Positions 8,030-16,786 of a DNA stretch of 64,000 nucleotides are shown here, piece after piece (the first letter of the stretch is position 1; the number at the start of each line of letters is the position of its first letter). The DNA comes from Nocardia suismassiliense (GTDB lineage Bacteria > Actinomycetota > Actinomycetes > Mycobacteriales > Mycobacteriaceae). Under the pieces are notes generated by a model, which was given only the letters and a program-made list of their open reading frames with translations, was not told where the DNA came from and searched no databases. The translations under genes were made by a program, and so were the position numbers. The DNA lies in contig NZ_LT985361.1 in the NCBI RefSeq assembly GCF_900269665.1, positions 6,826,649 through 6,890,648 on the forward strand, in the 5' to 3' direction.

Positions 8030-9189
8030 TGGCCGACCTGTGCCCGCCCACCTTCTCCGAACTCGCTACGCGGCTCGGCTTCTCGTGCGCCGAGAGCGGC
8101 GGGCTCGTCGAGTTCCGTAACCCTGCCGCGCTGGAGAACTGGACGTTGCCGGTGCTCGAGCTGACCATCGTGCTCGGGTCGGTGCTGGCACTGATCTATG
8201 CGATCGTCCGGCTGCGCAGGCATGGTGATCCCACCAACCTGGTGCTGTGGTTCGGTGCGACCGCCTATCTGTTCGTCATCGAGCCGCCGCTGTACTTCCC
8301 CTCGGCGTTCGGCATCGCCGAGCAGGTCGACACGATGTTCGCGCACAACGTATTCACGGTGGACTTCCTGTGGGGGCGGTTGCCCCTCTACATCATCGCG
8401 ATCTATCCGCTGATGGCCACGCTGGCGTTCGAAATCGTGCGGATGCTCGGCGTTTTCCGGCGCTACGGGGTGTTCCTCGGCGCCGCCTGCGTGGGCTTCG
8501 TGCACCACGCCTTCTACGAGATCTTCGATCACATCGGCCCGCAGCTGCGCTGGTGGGAATGGTCGGTGGACAATCCGCTCAACCAGCCGATGTTCGATGC
8601 GGTACCGCTGCCGAGCGTGGTCGTCTTCGCGGCGCTGTGGCCGATGTCGCTGGCGTGGTGTGTGCAGTTCTTCGTCGGCCGCCAGGTCGAGGCGGGCAAA
8701 CAGTTCAGCGGACCGCAATTGGTGGGGCGCACCGTGGTGATCGGGTTGCTCGCCTCGGTCGGCACATTCGTGCTGCCGCTGCCCGCGACGGTGTTCGGCA
8801 TGGGGAGTGACGCGGTCCGCGGGTTCCTCTACGCGGCAGAGCTTTTCGTACTGTCCGTGGTGGCTACGGTGCTGCTGGTCCGGCAGTGGTCCGCGCTGCG
8901 TTCCGGTGCGTCGACGCCGCCGGGGTACCGAAATAGGCTGGTCCAGGCGTATGCGCTGATATATCTGGGCGTGATGGCGGTGCTCTGGATCACCGCCCTG
9001 CCCGACTATTTCGACGCAGTCGACGGCGTCACCGCCAACGGCGATCCCCTCGGCAACCTCTGGTACACGATCGCCTGCTTCGCGATCGCGATCGTCACCG
9101 TTGTCGCCACATTCACAGTGCCGCAGGGGAAGTCACGCGATAGCGAAGCATCGGAGACCGCCGAACCCAGCGTGACGAACGCGACGTAG
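8029..9189 (+). CDS. Polytopic membrane protein of unknown function
   Basis: A 386-residue integral membrane protein with about nine hydrophobic segments (roughly residues 45-65, 73-93, 118-140, 147-167, 197-217, 232-252, 262-282, 300-325, 345-368) and a short polar tail. It contains a conspicuous FVHHAFYEIFDH segment within or next to the fourth helix, which could bind metal or haem, but no family was recognised. It overlaps the preceding diiron-protein gene by one base, so the two products are probably made together and may work together. Convergent with eutC, 2 bp apart. Confidence 0.75.
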   Translation: MADLCPPTFSELATRLGFSCAESGGLVEFRNPAALENWTLPVLELTIVLGSVLALIYAIVRLRRHGDPTNLVLWFGATAYLFVIEPPLYFPSAFGIAEQVDTMFAHNVFTVDFLWGRLPLYIIAIYPLMATLAFEIVRMLGVFRRYGVFLGAACVGFVHHAFYEIFDHIGPQLRWWEWSVDNPLNQPMFDAVPLPSVVVFAALWPMSLAWCVQFFVGRQVEAGKQFSGPQLVGRTVVIGLLASVGTFVLPLPATVFGMGSDAVRGFLYAAELFVLSVVATVLLVRQWSALRSGASTPPGYRNRLVQAYALIYLGVMAVLWITALPDYFDAVDGVTANGDPLGNLWYTIACFAIAIVTVVATFTVPQGKSRDSEASETAEPSVTNAT

Positions 9190-9191
9190 CT

Positions 9192-10073
9192 CTAGTTCGC
9201 GTTCTCGATCGAGACCACCTCGCCGTCGGCGAGCGCGGCGGCGCGCGAGGTGTCCTTGAGGTCGATGCCCGAGCGGCCGAGGCGGCGGGCGCCGGAGATC
9301 AAGCCCGCCACCACCTTTGCCGCCTGGGTGTAGCCGAGACCCTCCGGTGGGTGGATGTTGGAGACGCAGTTGCGGTCGGCGTCGGTGCGGCCCGGGCGGG
9401 GTAGGTGGGTGAGGTAGATGCCGAGGCTGTCGGCTACCGAGAGGCCGGGGCGCTCGCCGATCAGCACCACGACCGTCGCCACACCCATCGCGTCGGCGAT
9501 GTGGTCGCCGAGCGCGACCCGTGCTTGGGTCGCGATGACCGGCGGGGCGATCGAGTAGGGCGGTGCGAGTTCCTCGATCAGCGCGGCCAGCGTCGCGGGG
9601 CCGTGGTCGGTGAGTGCCCGCGGGGAAAGGCCATCCGCCAGCACGAACCCGATCTCGGCACCGCTGTGCGGGATGACGGACAGCGCGGAACCGCTTGCGG
9701 GGTCAGCGGATTCGGCAGGTAGCCGGCCGAGGTCCGGTCTGCGTAGGTACTCCGCACGATCACTCGCGCGGCTGCGCACATGCACGGGTTCGCCCACCCC
9801 GAGCGCGGCGACCCGCTCCCCCAGCCCGCCCACATCCAACGGCAGGTGCACCGCGTCCCGTGCCGCCGCGTGCGCAGCACGGAATTCCAGTACCCGCGTG
9901 GTGGGCAACGCGTCACCGGTACGACCCAAGCCGATTCTGGACTGGGTGCTGCGCCGGAGGTCAGTCCAGAACTGTTGCGCCGAATCACTTTTCGGCCGTG
10001 CCGCCGAATCAGATTCGCCCTCTTCCAGCGGCGCAACGACTTCCAGCCTGACCCGCACATCCCGTCGTTTCAT
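9192..10073 (-). CDS. eutC: Ethanolamine ammonia-lyase small subunit
   Basis: The light chain of the adenosylcobalamin-dependent lyase that splits ethanolamine into acetaldehyde and ammonia. The C-terminal two thirds contain typical EutC stretches: a VIPHSGAEIGFVLADGLS block, VVLIGERPGLSVADSLG, and the final CVSNIHPPEGLGY motif with its conserved Cys. A variable Ser/Arg-rich N-terminal region of about 60 residues precedes them. The ATG at 10073 overlaps the eutB stop (TGATG); a GTG one codon upstream is also possible. It is the last gene of the permease-eutB-eutC operon. Confidence 0.95.
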   Translation of the reverse strand: MKRRDVRVRLEVVAPLEEGESDSAARPKSDSAQQFWTDLRRSTQSRIGLGRTGDALPTTRVLEFRAAHAAARDAVHLPLDVGGLGERVAALGVGEPVHVRSRASDRAEYLRRPDLGRLPAESADPASGSALSVIPHSGAEIGFVLADGLSPRALTDHGPATLAALIEELAPPYSIAPPVIATQARVALGDHIADAMGVATVVVLIGERPGLSVADSLGIYLTHLPRPGRTDADRNCVSNIHPPEGLGYTQAAKVVAGLISGARRLGRSGIDLKDTSRAAALADGEVVSIENAN

Positions 10074-11482
10074 CACGCACCCGCCAACGCACGCAGGGGC
10101 GAGGCGAGCGGCTCCACCGGGAGCACCCGACCTGCCGCATCGATCATGCCGAGCCCGGACAACCAGGACTCGAATTCCGGTGCGGGGCGCAGGTTCAGGA
10201 CGCGGCGGGCGTACAGCGCGTCGTGGAAGCTGAGGCTTTGGTAGCCGAGCATGACGGCGTCGGCGCCGGGGACGGCGATGACGAAGGCGCAGCCCGCCGC
10301 GCCCAGCAGCGTGAGCAGGGTGTCCATGTCGTCCTGGTCGGCTTCGGCGTGGTTGGTGTAGCAGACGTCGACGCCCATAGGGAGGCCGAGCAGCTTGCCG
10401 CAGAAGTGGTCTTCCAGTCCGGCGCGGATGATCTGTTTGCCGTCGTAGAGGTATTCCGGGCCGATGAAACCGACGACGGTGTTGACCAGCAGCGGGTCCA
10501 GGTCGCGGGCCACCGCGTAGGCGCGCGCCTCCAGGGTCTGCTGGTCGACGGGCTTGCCACCGGTGCCGAGGTGCGCCCCCGCCGACAGCGCCGAGCCCTG
10601 CCCCGTTTCCAGGTACATGACGTTGTCTCCGACGGTGCCGCGGCGCAGCGACCTGCCCGCCTCATTGCCCTCGCGCAGCAGCGAAATGTTCACGCCGAAA
10701 CCGGCATTGGCGCCCTCGGTGCCCGCGATCGACTGGAAGACCAGATCGACCGGCGCGCCCGCCTCGATCAGGCCGATGGTCGTGGTCACGTGCGAGAGCA
10801 CGCAAGACTGGGTGGGGATGTCGAAACGCACCCGCACCTCGTCGAGCAGATGCAGCAGCTCGGCCGTCGCCTGCGGCGAGTCGGTGGCCGGGTTGATCCC
10901 GATCACCGCGTCCCCGCAGCCGAGCAGCAGCCCGTCCAGCGTGGCGGCGGCGATACCGCGCGGGTCGTCGGTGGGATGGTTGGGCTGTAACCGGGTGGCC
11001 AGCGTACCGGGCAGCCCGACGGTGGTCCGGAAACCGGCGGTGACCTCTACGGCGCGCGCGACCGCGATCAGATCCTGATTACGCATGATCTTGCTGACGG
11101 CGGCCACCATCTCCGGGGTGAGGCCCGGCGCCACCGCACGCAGCGTCGCCGCGGCACCCGCGCCTGCCGCGACGGCGAGCAGCCAGTCCCGCATCCCGCC
11201 CACACTGAGGTGCGAAATCGGTTGGAAGGCAACACGATCGTGGGTATCGATGATCAACCGGGTGACCTCGTCGGTCTCGTACGGCACCACCGGCTCGTCC
11301 AGGAATCTGGTCAGCGGCACCTCCGCGAGCGCCCACTGGGCGGCGGCCCGCTCGGCATCCGAACCCGCCGCGCAGCCCGCCAGTTCGTCACCACTGCGCA
11401 ATGGGGTCGCCTTGGCGAGTAACTCGACCAGACCGTCGAAGGTATAGCTGCTTCCGCCGAGATGCTGTGTGTAGCGGGTCAT
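10073..11482 (-). CDS. eutB: Ethanolamine ammonia-lyase large subunit
   Basis: The catalytic heavy chain of ethanolamine ammonia-lyase, a TIM-barrel adenosylcobalamin enzyme. The 469-residue length fits EutB. Characteristic blocks include ISHLSVGGMRDW, LQPNHPTDDPRGIAA, GDAVIGINPATDSP, FQSIAGTEGANAGFG and YTNHAEADQDDMD. The ATG at 11482 overlaps the permease stop (ATGA), and its own stop overlaps eutC, so the three genes are translationally coupled. No eutA reactivase and no microcompartment shell genes are in the window, which fits the simpler eut systems of actinobacteria. Its frame stays open upstream through the permease gene, but that is an overlap artefact. Confidence 0.97.
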   Translation of the reverse strand: MTRYTQHLGGSSYTFDGLVELLAKATPLRSGDELAGCAAGSDAERAAAQWALAEVPLTRFLDEPVVPYETDEVTRLIIDTHDRVAFQPISHLSVGGMRDWLLAVAAGAGAAATLRAVAPGLTPEMVAAVSKIMRNQDLIAVARAVEVTAGFRTTVGLPGTLATRLQPNHPTDDPRGIAAATLDGLLLGCGDAVIGINPATDSPQATAELLHLLDEVRVRFDIPTQSCVLSHVTTTIGLIEAGAPVDLVFQSIAGTEGANAGFGVNISLLREGNEAGRSLRRGTVGDNVMYLETGQGSALSAGAHLGTGGKPVDQQTLEARAYAVARDLDPLLVNTVVGFIGPEYLYDGKQIIRAGLEDHFCGKLLGLPMGVDVCYTNHAEADQDDMDTLLTLLGAAGCAFVIAVPGADAVMLGYQSLSFHDALYARRVLNLRPAPEFESWLSGLGMIDAAGRVLPVEPLASPLRALAGA

Positions 11483-12900
11483 TCGAGCTCTCCCTCCGCC
11501 TTGGCCAGCAACGCGAATTCCTCGTCCGGCGAGTGGGCCACCAGCCGATGCCTGCTGTACAGGCCGAAGTAGGCCATGAAGGCGCAGAACGCGACGAGCG
11601 TCCAGGTCGCGGCCACCGGATCGACCAGGAAGGTGGCAATCACTGCGGCACAGGCGATCACGAGCGCGAAGGCGGTAGTCGCCACGCCACCGGGCGTCCG
11701 GTACGGGCGCGGCATGTTCGGTTCGCGGACCCGGAGCACGATGTGGCTCACCATCATCAGCACGTAGCTGAGCGCGGCGCCGAACACGGCCATGTTCAGC
11801 AGCATCGCGCCCTTGCCGGTCAGCGACAGCGCGAAACCGACGACGCCGGGCACGATCAGCGCCAGCACCGGCGCCTTGCGCGCATTGGTCACCGACAGGC
11901 TCGTCGGCAGGTAACCCGCCCGCGACAGCGCGAACGTCTGCCGGGAGTAGGCGTAGACGATGGAGAAGAAGCTGGCCACCAGCCCGGCCAGGCCGATGTA
12001 GTTCACCAGTTTCGCGGCGCCGCTGTCGCCGAGCGCCTCGACCAGCGGATTGCCGGACGTCGAAATCGCTTGCGCGCCAAGCGCTCCGGTCGCCAGGAAC
12101 AACACCGCGGCACCGGTGACGATCAGCACGAGCATCGCGCTGATGATGCCCTTCGGCACGTTCTTCTCCGGCTCCCGCGCCTCCTCGGCGGCCAGCGGCA
12201 CACCCTCGACGGCCAGGAAGAACCAGATGGCGAACGGCACCGCCGCCCAGATCCCGAACACCCCGAACGGCAGGAACGACGAGCTCCCGACAGCATTCGG
12301 GTCCGCCGGGATATCGGTCAGGTTGCCCGCTTCGAACAGACCCCACGCCGACACCGCGAACACCGCGAGCCCGACCAGCGCGATGGCGGTGATCACGAAC
12401 ATCGCCTTGAGCGCCTCCCCCGCCCCGGTCAGGTGCACCCCGATGAACAGCGCGTACACCGCCAGATACACCCACCAGCCGTCGGTGATCCCGAACAGGT
12501 TCAGCGACTCGACATAACCGCCGATGAACGTGGCGATGGCCGCGGGCGCGATCGCGTATTCGAGCAATACCGCTGTGCCGGTGGCGAATCCGCCCCACGG
12601 CCCGAGCGCCCGCCGGGCGAAGGTGTAGCCGCCGCCCGCCGCGGGCAAGGCCGCCGACAGCTCGGCCATGCCGAGCACCATCGCCAGGTACATGCCCGCG
12701 ATCAGGACGGTCGCGATGAGCAGTCCGCCGAAGCCGCCCTCGGCGATGCCGCTGTTCCAGCCCGCGTAGTCACCGGAGATCACGTAGCTCACGCCGAGCC
12801 CGGCGAGCAGCACCCAACCGGCCGAACCCGTGCGCAATGTGCGCTTGGCCAGATACTCCGCGCCGGCGCTGCCGGTCACCTTCGCGTCCTCGATCGTCAT
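11479..12900 (-). CDS. eat: Ethanolamine permease (APC superfamily)
   Basis: Imports ethanolamine for the lyase encoded just downstream. It is a 12-helix amino acid-polyamine-organocation transporter of about 473 residues with the family's helix-1 GISGDYAGWN-like segment (here VSYVISGDYAGWN) and a VPLAAEEAREPEKNVPKG loop. The ATG at 12900 begins a sequence like related permeases. A GTG at 12924 followed by GAGGAG is an alternative. First gene of a three-gene operon; a 16-bp palindrome lies 32 bp upstream of the ATG. Confidence 0.92.
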   Translation of the reverse strand: MTIEDAKVTGSAGAEYLAKRTLRTGSAGWVLLAGLGVSYVISGDYAGWNSGIAEGGFGGLLIATVLIAGMYLAMVLGMAELSAALPAAGGGYTFARRALGPWGGFATGTAVLLEYAIAPAAIATFIGGYVESLNLFGITDGWWVYLAVYALFIGVHLTGAGEALKAMFVITAIALVGLAVFAVSAWGLFEAGNLTDIPADPNAVGSSSFLPFGVFGIWAAVPFAIWFFLAVEGVPLAAEEAREPEKNVPKGIISAMLVLIVTGAAVLFLATGALGAQAISTSGNPLVEALGDSGAAKLVNYIGLAGLVASFFSIVYAYSRQTFALSRAGYLPTSLSVTNARKAPVLALIVPGVVGFALSLTGKGAMLLNMAVFGAALSYVLMMVSHIVLRVREPNMPRPYRTPGGVATTAFALVIACAAVIATFLVDPVAATWTLVAFCAFMAYFGLYSRHRLVAHSPDEEFALLAKAEGELE

Positions 12901-12931
12901 AGGCGCTACGCACTCCTCGTCCACATACCGT

Positions 12932-12947
12932 TTGGTCGGTGGACCAA
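12932..12947. promoter_or_regulatory. Palindromic operator upstream of the ethanolamine operon
   Basis: TTGGTCGGTGGACCAA has perfect 6-bp arms (TTGGTC/GACCAA) around a 4-bp centre. The TGGTC...GACCA pattern is the one bound by many FadR-type GntR regulators. No GntR gene lies in the window, so the regulator would be encoded elsewhere. Confidence 0.55.
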
Positions 12948-12995
12948 TTCTTGGGAGCGATTGTTGCCCGGGTGTGAAACGACGTTACGGACGCG

Positions 12996-13841
12996 GTGTC
13001 GCCGCCGGTGACACCGCGCACACCCCGGGCGGGTCGCACGGCCGCACCCCGCCGGGCACGGCACACTTGGCGGGTGGTTGCCTCCGCCCCGGTCCGGTTT
13101 CGATCACCCTGGACACAGACCATCGATCTGCGGACCGAAGCACGCATCGCACGCGACTGGCTGCGCCGTCCCGGCCTGGCGCACCGGGTGCTGCCCGCGA
13201 TCCGCGAGCATCTCGGCGCGGCCCCGGCCAGCACCGCCTACGCCTTCACCGTCTTCGTCACCTGGTGGACGTTGCGCGGCGTCGGCGACTCGGTCGAGCG
13301 CCGGTTGATCTTCTCCGCGTCGACCAACCTCTACAACATGCGGCACAACCCGGTGCAGGTGCTGGTCGCCTCGGCGTTCTGGACCGACGGCGGCTTCCCG
13401 TGGAGCACCCTGGCCGGCTTCCTGATCGTGATGGCCTACGCGGAACGCTGGCTCGGCACCACCCGCTGGATCGTGCTGTTCGCCACCGGGCACATCGGCG
13501 CGACGCTGCTCACCGTCACCGGTATCTCGCATGCCATCGATCGCGGCGTCATCCCGCTCAAGGTGGCCGTCGCCGCGGATGTCGGCACCAGCTACGGCTT
13601 TTCGGCGGTGCTGGCCGCGATGGCCTTCCGCTTCCGCGGGCTGGTCCGGCTGCTCTGGGCGGGCACGCTCATCGCGATACTCGTCGCCGCGTTATGGATC
13701 GGCCCGACCTTCACCGACTACGGCCACCTGTGCGCGTGCGCGATCGGCCTCGTCGTCGGCGGGATCGCCACCGTGCTCGGCCGCTGGTTCGAGAAACGCA
13801 GCGCGGCGAAACAGGAACCCGCGGCGTCCGTTACGGAGTGA
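12996..13841 (+). CDS. Rhomboid-like integral membrane protein
   Basis: A protein of up to 281 residues with about five to six membrane segments after a basic head. It resembles the actinobacterial 'rhomboid-like' family: a GTSYGFSAVL stretch supplies a GxSxG-type serine, and a later DYGHLCACAIG stretch supplies a histidine, the two residues expected of a rhomboid serine-protease dyad. Proteolytic activity is not proven. The start is uncertain: GTG at 12996 is the longest, and GTG at 13074 would remove an Arg/Pro-rich head of 26 residues that does not look conserved. The 3' end overlaps the antiporter gene on the other strand by 11 bp. Confidence 0.75.
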   Translation: MSPPVTPRTPRAGRTAAPRRARHTWRVVASAPVRFRSPWTQTIDLRTEARIARDWLRRPGLAHRVLPAIREHLGAAPASTAYAFTVFVTWWTLRGVGDSVERRLIFSASTNLYNMRHNPVQVLVASAFWTDGGFPWSTLAGFLIVMAYAERWLGTTRWIVLFATGHIGATLLTVTGISHAIDRGVIPLKVAVAADVGTSYGFSAVLAAMAFRFRGLVRLLWAGTLIAILVAALWIGPTFTDYGHLCACAIGLVVGGIATVLGRWFEKRSAAKQEPAASVTE

Positions 13842-15015
13842 CGGGATCCGGCCGTACCCGGCGCTGCACGAACCCGACAACCGGCTCGACGACCCGCGCG
13901 GCGATCGGTCCGAGCACCGCCATCAGCAGCACGTAGGCCGAGGCGAGCGCCGCCAGCTGACCGTCGACCCCGCCCATGGTCACCGCCAATCCCGCGATGA
14001 CGATGGAGAATTCGCCGCGCGCGACCAACGCCGCGCCGGTCCGCGCCCGGCCCATCGGGCGAATACCCTGCCTGCTCGCCGCCCACCAGCCGGTGGCCAT
14101 CTTGGTCAGCATGGTGACCACCGCCAGGGCCACCGCCCAGCCGAGCACCGGCGGGATGGCGCGTGGATCGGTCGTCAGCCCGAAGGCTACGAAGAAGATC
14201 GCCGCGAACAGATCCCGCAGGGGTTCCAGTAGTTTCGCGGCCTCGTGCGCGGTCGAGCCGGAGATGGCGATGCCGAGCAGGAACGCCCCGACCGCCGCGG
14301 ACACGTTGAGCGCCGAGGCGACACCGGCCACCAGCAGCGCCGCGCCGAGCAGCTTCAGCAGGAACACCTCGTTGTCCGAGCTGTCCACGATGGCCGACAC
14401 GTATCGGCCGTAGCGCATCGCGACCACCAGCACGACGGTGATCGCGGTGAGCGCGATGGCGAGCGATTTGGCGCCGCTGGCGAAGCTCAGCCCGGCCAGG
14501 ATGGTGGTGAGGATGGGCAGGTAGACCGCCATCGCCAGATCCTCGAACACCAGGATCGACAGGATCACCGGCGTCTCGCGGTTACCGAGGCGCCCGAGAT
14601 CGTTGAGCACCTTCGCGACGATGCCCGAGGACGAGATGTAGGTGACGCCACCCATGGTGATCGCACCGACCGCGCCCCAGCCGAGCAGCAGCGCGACGAT
14701 CACACCTGGCGTCGCGTTCGCCACGATATCGACCAGGCCGGCCGCCCAGGACCGGCGCAGACCCGTCATCAATTCGGGTGCGGTGTACTCCAGGCCGAGC
14801 AGCAGCAAGAGCAGCACCACGCCGATCTCGCCTGCGATATGGCCGAATTCGTTGGCGGCGCTGAGCGAGATGAAGCCACCTTCGCCGAACGCGAGGCCGC
14901 CGATCAGATAGAGCGGAATGGGGGACATCCCGAAGCGACCTGCCAACCGCCCGAACGTGCCGAGGGCAAAGAGAATCGCTCCGAGCTCGATCAGGGCGAG
15001 CGCGGTTTCAGTCAC
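13831..15015 (-). CDS. Monovalent cation:proton antiporter, CPA2 type (KhtU/KefB-like)
   Basis: A 394-residue, 12-helix antiporter of the CPA2 family, exchanging K+ (or Na+) for protons. It has the LLLLLLGLEY segment near the third helix, the ISSSGIVAKVLNDLGRLGNRETP block and the LVARGEFSIV block typical of KefB/KhtU proteins. It lacks a TrkA-N domain. The regulatory TrkA-C part is a separate protein encoded 5 bp upstream, the KhtT-KhtU arrangement. The GTG at 15015 is chosen because the upstream extension is out of character for the family. The tail overlaps the rhomboid-like gene. Confidence 0.9.
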   Translation of the reverse strand: MTETALALIELGAILFALGTFGRLAGRFGMSPIPLYLIGGLAFGEGGFISLSAANEFGHIAGEIGVVLLLLLLGLEYTAPELMTGLRRSWAAGLVDIVANATPGVIVALLLGWGAVGAITMGGVTYISSSGIVAKVLNDLGRLGNRETPVILSILVFEDLAMAVYLPILTTILAGLSFASGAKSLAIALTAITVVLVVAMRYGRYVSAIVDSSDNEVFLLKLLGAALLVAGVASALNVSAAVGAFLLGIAISGSTAHEAAKLLEPLRDLFAAIFFVAFGLTTDPRAIPPVLGWAVALAVVTMLTKMATGWWAASRQGIRPMGRARTGAALVARGEFSIVIAGLAVTMGGVDGQLAALASAYVLLMAVLGPIAARVVEPVVGFVQRRVRPDPVTP

Positions 15016-15020
15016 TGGTT

Positions 15021-15503
15021 TCAGCCGTGGGTGAGAATCTTCGCGGCGGCATCCAAGCCGTCCGGGGTACCGACGACGACGAGCACATCGCCTGAGGTGA
15101 AGGTGAAATCGGGGCCCGGCGAGGGGTGCAGCTGCCCGGCGCGCATGGCCGCGACGATCGACACCTTGGTGCGGGTGCGCATCGCGGTCTCGCCGAGAGT
15201 GCGGCCCGAATACGGTGATTCGTCGCCGATCGGCAGCTGCCGGGTGGTGATGCCGGGCAGGTCGCTGTGTTCGTCGTTGAGCTTCGAGACCAGTTGCGGC
15301 GCGCCGAGCAGGTTGGCCAGCACCGCCGCTTCGTCGGTGCTCAGCGGGATCTGCGCGGCACAGGCGTCGGGGTCTTCCAGCTTGGAAACGATGAGGTCGA
15401 TGTCGCCGTCGCGATGCGCGACCACGCCGATCCGGCGGCCGGAGCGCACCTCGAAGTCTTTGCGGACTCCTATCCCGGGTAGGGCGGTCACGTCGACATT
15501 CAC
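15021..15503 (-). CDS. TrkA-C domain regulatory subunit of cation:proton antiporter (KhtT-like)
   Basis: A 160-residue cytosolic protein. The N-terminal half matches the KhtT-type region (LPGIGVRKDFEVRSGRRIGVV), and the C-terminal half is an RCK_C/TrkA-C domain ending in FTFTSGDVLVVVGTPDGLD. Such subunits bind nucleotides or c-di-AMP and gate the partner antiporter. Co-transcribed with the CPA2 antiporter gene 5 bp downstream and divergent from the histidine kinase gene. Confidence 0.88.
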   Translation of the reverse strand: MNVDVTALPGIGVRKDFEVRSGRRIGVVAHRDGDIDLIVSKLEDPDACAAQIPLSTDEAAVLANLLGAPQLVSKLNDEHSDLPGITTRQLPIGDESPYSGRTLGETAMRTRTKVSIVAAMRAGQLHPSPGPDFTFTSGDVLVVVGTPDGLDAAAKILTHG

Positions 15504-15595
15504 GGGTACAGATTAGACCGGTGTCCGATTTGCTGGGCGGTGCGGTCATCACTTCGGCGGATGGCGCCTGGTCAGGGCTGTGCTGAGATGGAAGC

Positions 15596-16786
15596 GTGCA
15601 GTGGTGGTGGCGGATTCCCGGAACGGCGCGCGATGCGCTCGGCGCGCTGCTCGCGTTCGCCGGTGGCGCCGTGCTCTACGTCGCGAGTCTGTATGCCCTG
15701 ACCGAGCACGGGCTCGATGTGCCGCTGCCGACCCGGCTCGCGGTTCTCGCCCCGCTGTGCCTGTTGACGTTGTGCCGACGCCGCCTGCCGGTGACCGCGA
15801 TGTTCGTCGGGCTGGTACCGCTGGCGATCGACATGTACCTGGGCCCTACCGTGCCGGTGTGGCTGCTCTACGGCGACCTGATCTATGCGGCCGTGCTGTA
15901 TTCGGCGCGACGGCCCGCGCGCATCACGATGGTGGGTTGGTCCACGTTCTCACTGATCGTGGTGATCCTGACGCTGGTCCGCACCGGCGACCTGCGTGCG
16001 GTGTCGATCGCCCTCGTCGTCGTGTTCGCCTTCATCGCCACGCCGCTGTGGTGGGCGAACTCGGTGCGCACGCACAAAGAGATGGCCGATGCCGAACGCG
16101 CCCGCGCCCAAGCGCTGACCCTGGTCGCCGAGCTCGACCGGCGCGCCGCCATCGCCGACGAGCGCACCACCATGGCCCGCGACCTGCACGACGTGATCGC
16201 CGGGCATCTGTCCGCCATCGCCATCCAGTCCGAAGCGGCGCTGGGGGTGCTGGCCCGGAGCGAAGCGGACTCCCCGGTCACCGGGATCCTCGGGTCGATC
16301 CGGACCAACAGTGTCAGTGCTTTGCAGGAGATGCGCACCATGATCGGCCTGCTGCGCAACGACGCCGTGGACGAGGTGGCGGCGCCGCGCCGGCTCGCGC
16401 AACTACCCAACCTGGTCGAGGCCGCCCGGGCCGCGGGCATCGTGGTGCGGGTGCGCGACACGCTCGACGACACCGACCTGCCGAGCGCGGTCGACCAGGC
16501 CGCGTACCGCATCGTTCAGGAGGCTCTGACCAACGCCATGAAACACGCACCGGGACAAGAGGTCGACATCGAAGTGGGCGCGCAGGACGGGATGCTTCGA
16601 GTGGCGGTGCGCAATCCGCTGACGCTGGTCCCCTTACGACACACCGACAACGATGAACCGCACCGCGGCCTGATCAACATGCGCGAGCGGGCCGCCGCGC
16701 TCGGCGGAAACTTCACGGCCGGACCGGATTCCGGCGGGTGGCTGGTGCTGGCTCAGCTGCCGCTGACCACGGTGGCCGCCGTATGA
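15596..16786 (+). CDS. Two-component sensor histidine kinase (HisKA_3 type)
   Basis: A 396-residue sensor kinase with five or six membrane segments in the first 155 residues, a short coiled linker, then a HisKA_3 dimerisation domain whose phospho-accepting His198 sits in MARDLHDVIAGH. A HATPase_c domain follows, with the N-box EALTNAMKHAP. The signal is unknown; the sensor has almost no extracellular part, as in membrane-stress sensors of the LiaS/DesK kind. It starts at a GTG, and its stop overlaps the response-regulator start (ATGA). Confidence 0.94.
   Translation: MQWWWRIPGTARDALGALLAFAGGAVLYVASLYALTEHGLDVPLPTRLAVLAPLCLLTLCRRRLPVTAMFVGLVPLAIDMYLGPTVPVWLLYGDLIYAAVLYSARRPARITMVGWSTFSLIVVILTLVRTGDLRAVSIALVVVFAFIATPLWWANSVRTHKEMADAERARAQALTLVAELDRRAAIADERTTMARDLHDVIAGHLSAIAIQSEAALGVLARSEADSPVTGILGSIRTNSVSALQEMRTMIGLLRNDAVDEVAAPRRLAQLPNLVEAARAAGIVVRVRDTLDDTDLPSAVDQAAYRIVQEALTNAMKHAPGQEVDIEVGAQDGMLRVAVRNPLTLVPLRHTDNDEPHRGLINMRERAAALGGNFTAGPDSGGWLVLAQLPLTTVAAV

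Noticed and set aside
10073..12598. An 841-codon frame extending eutB through the permease gene
   Set aside because: EutB is complete from 11482; the upstream part is the antiporter-like permease read in a wrong frame.
13831..15552. A 573-codon frame joining the antiporter to upstream sequence
   Set aside because: The upstream 180 codons overlap the KhtT-like gene in another frame and are Arg-rich shadow sequence; the antiporter starts at the GTG at 15015.
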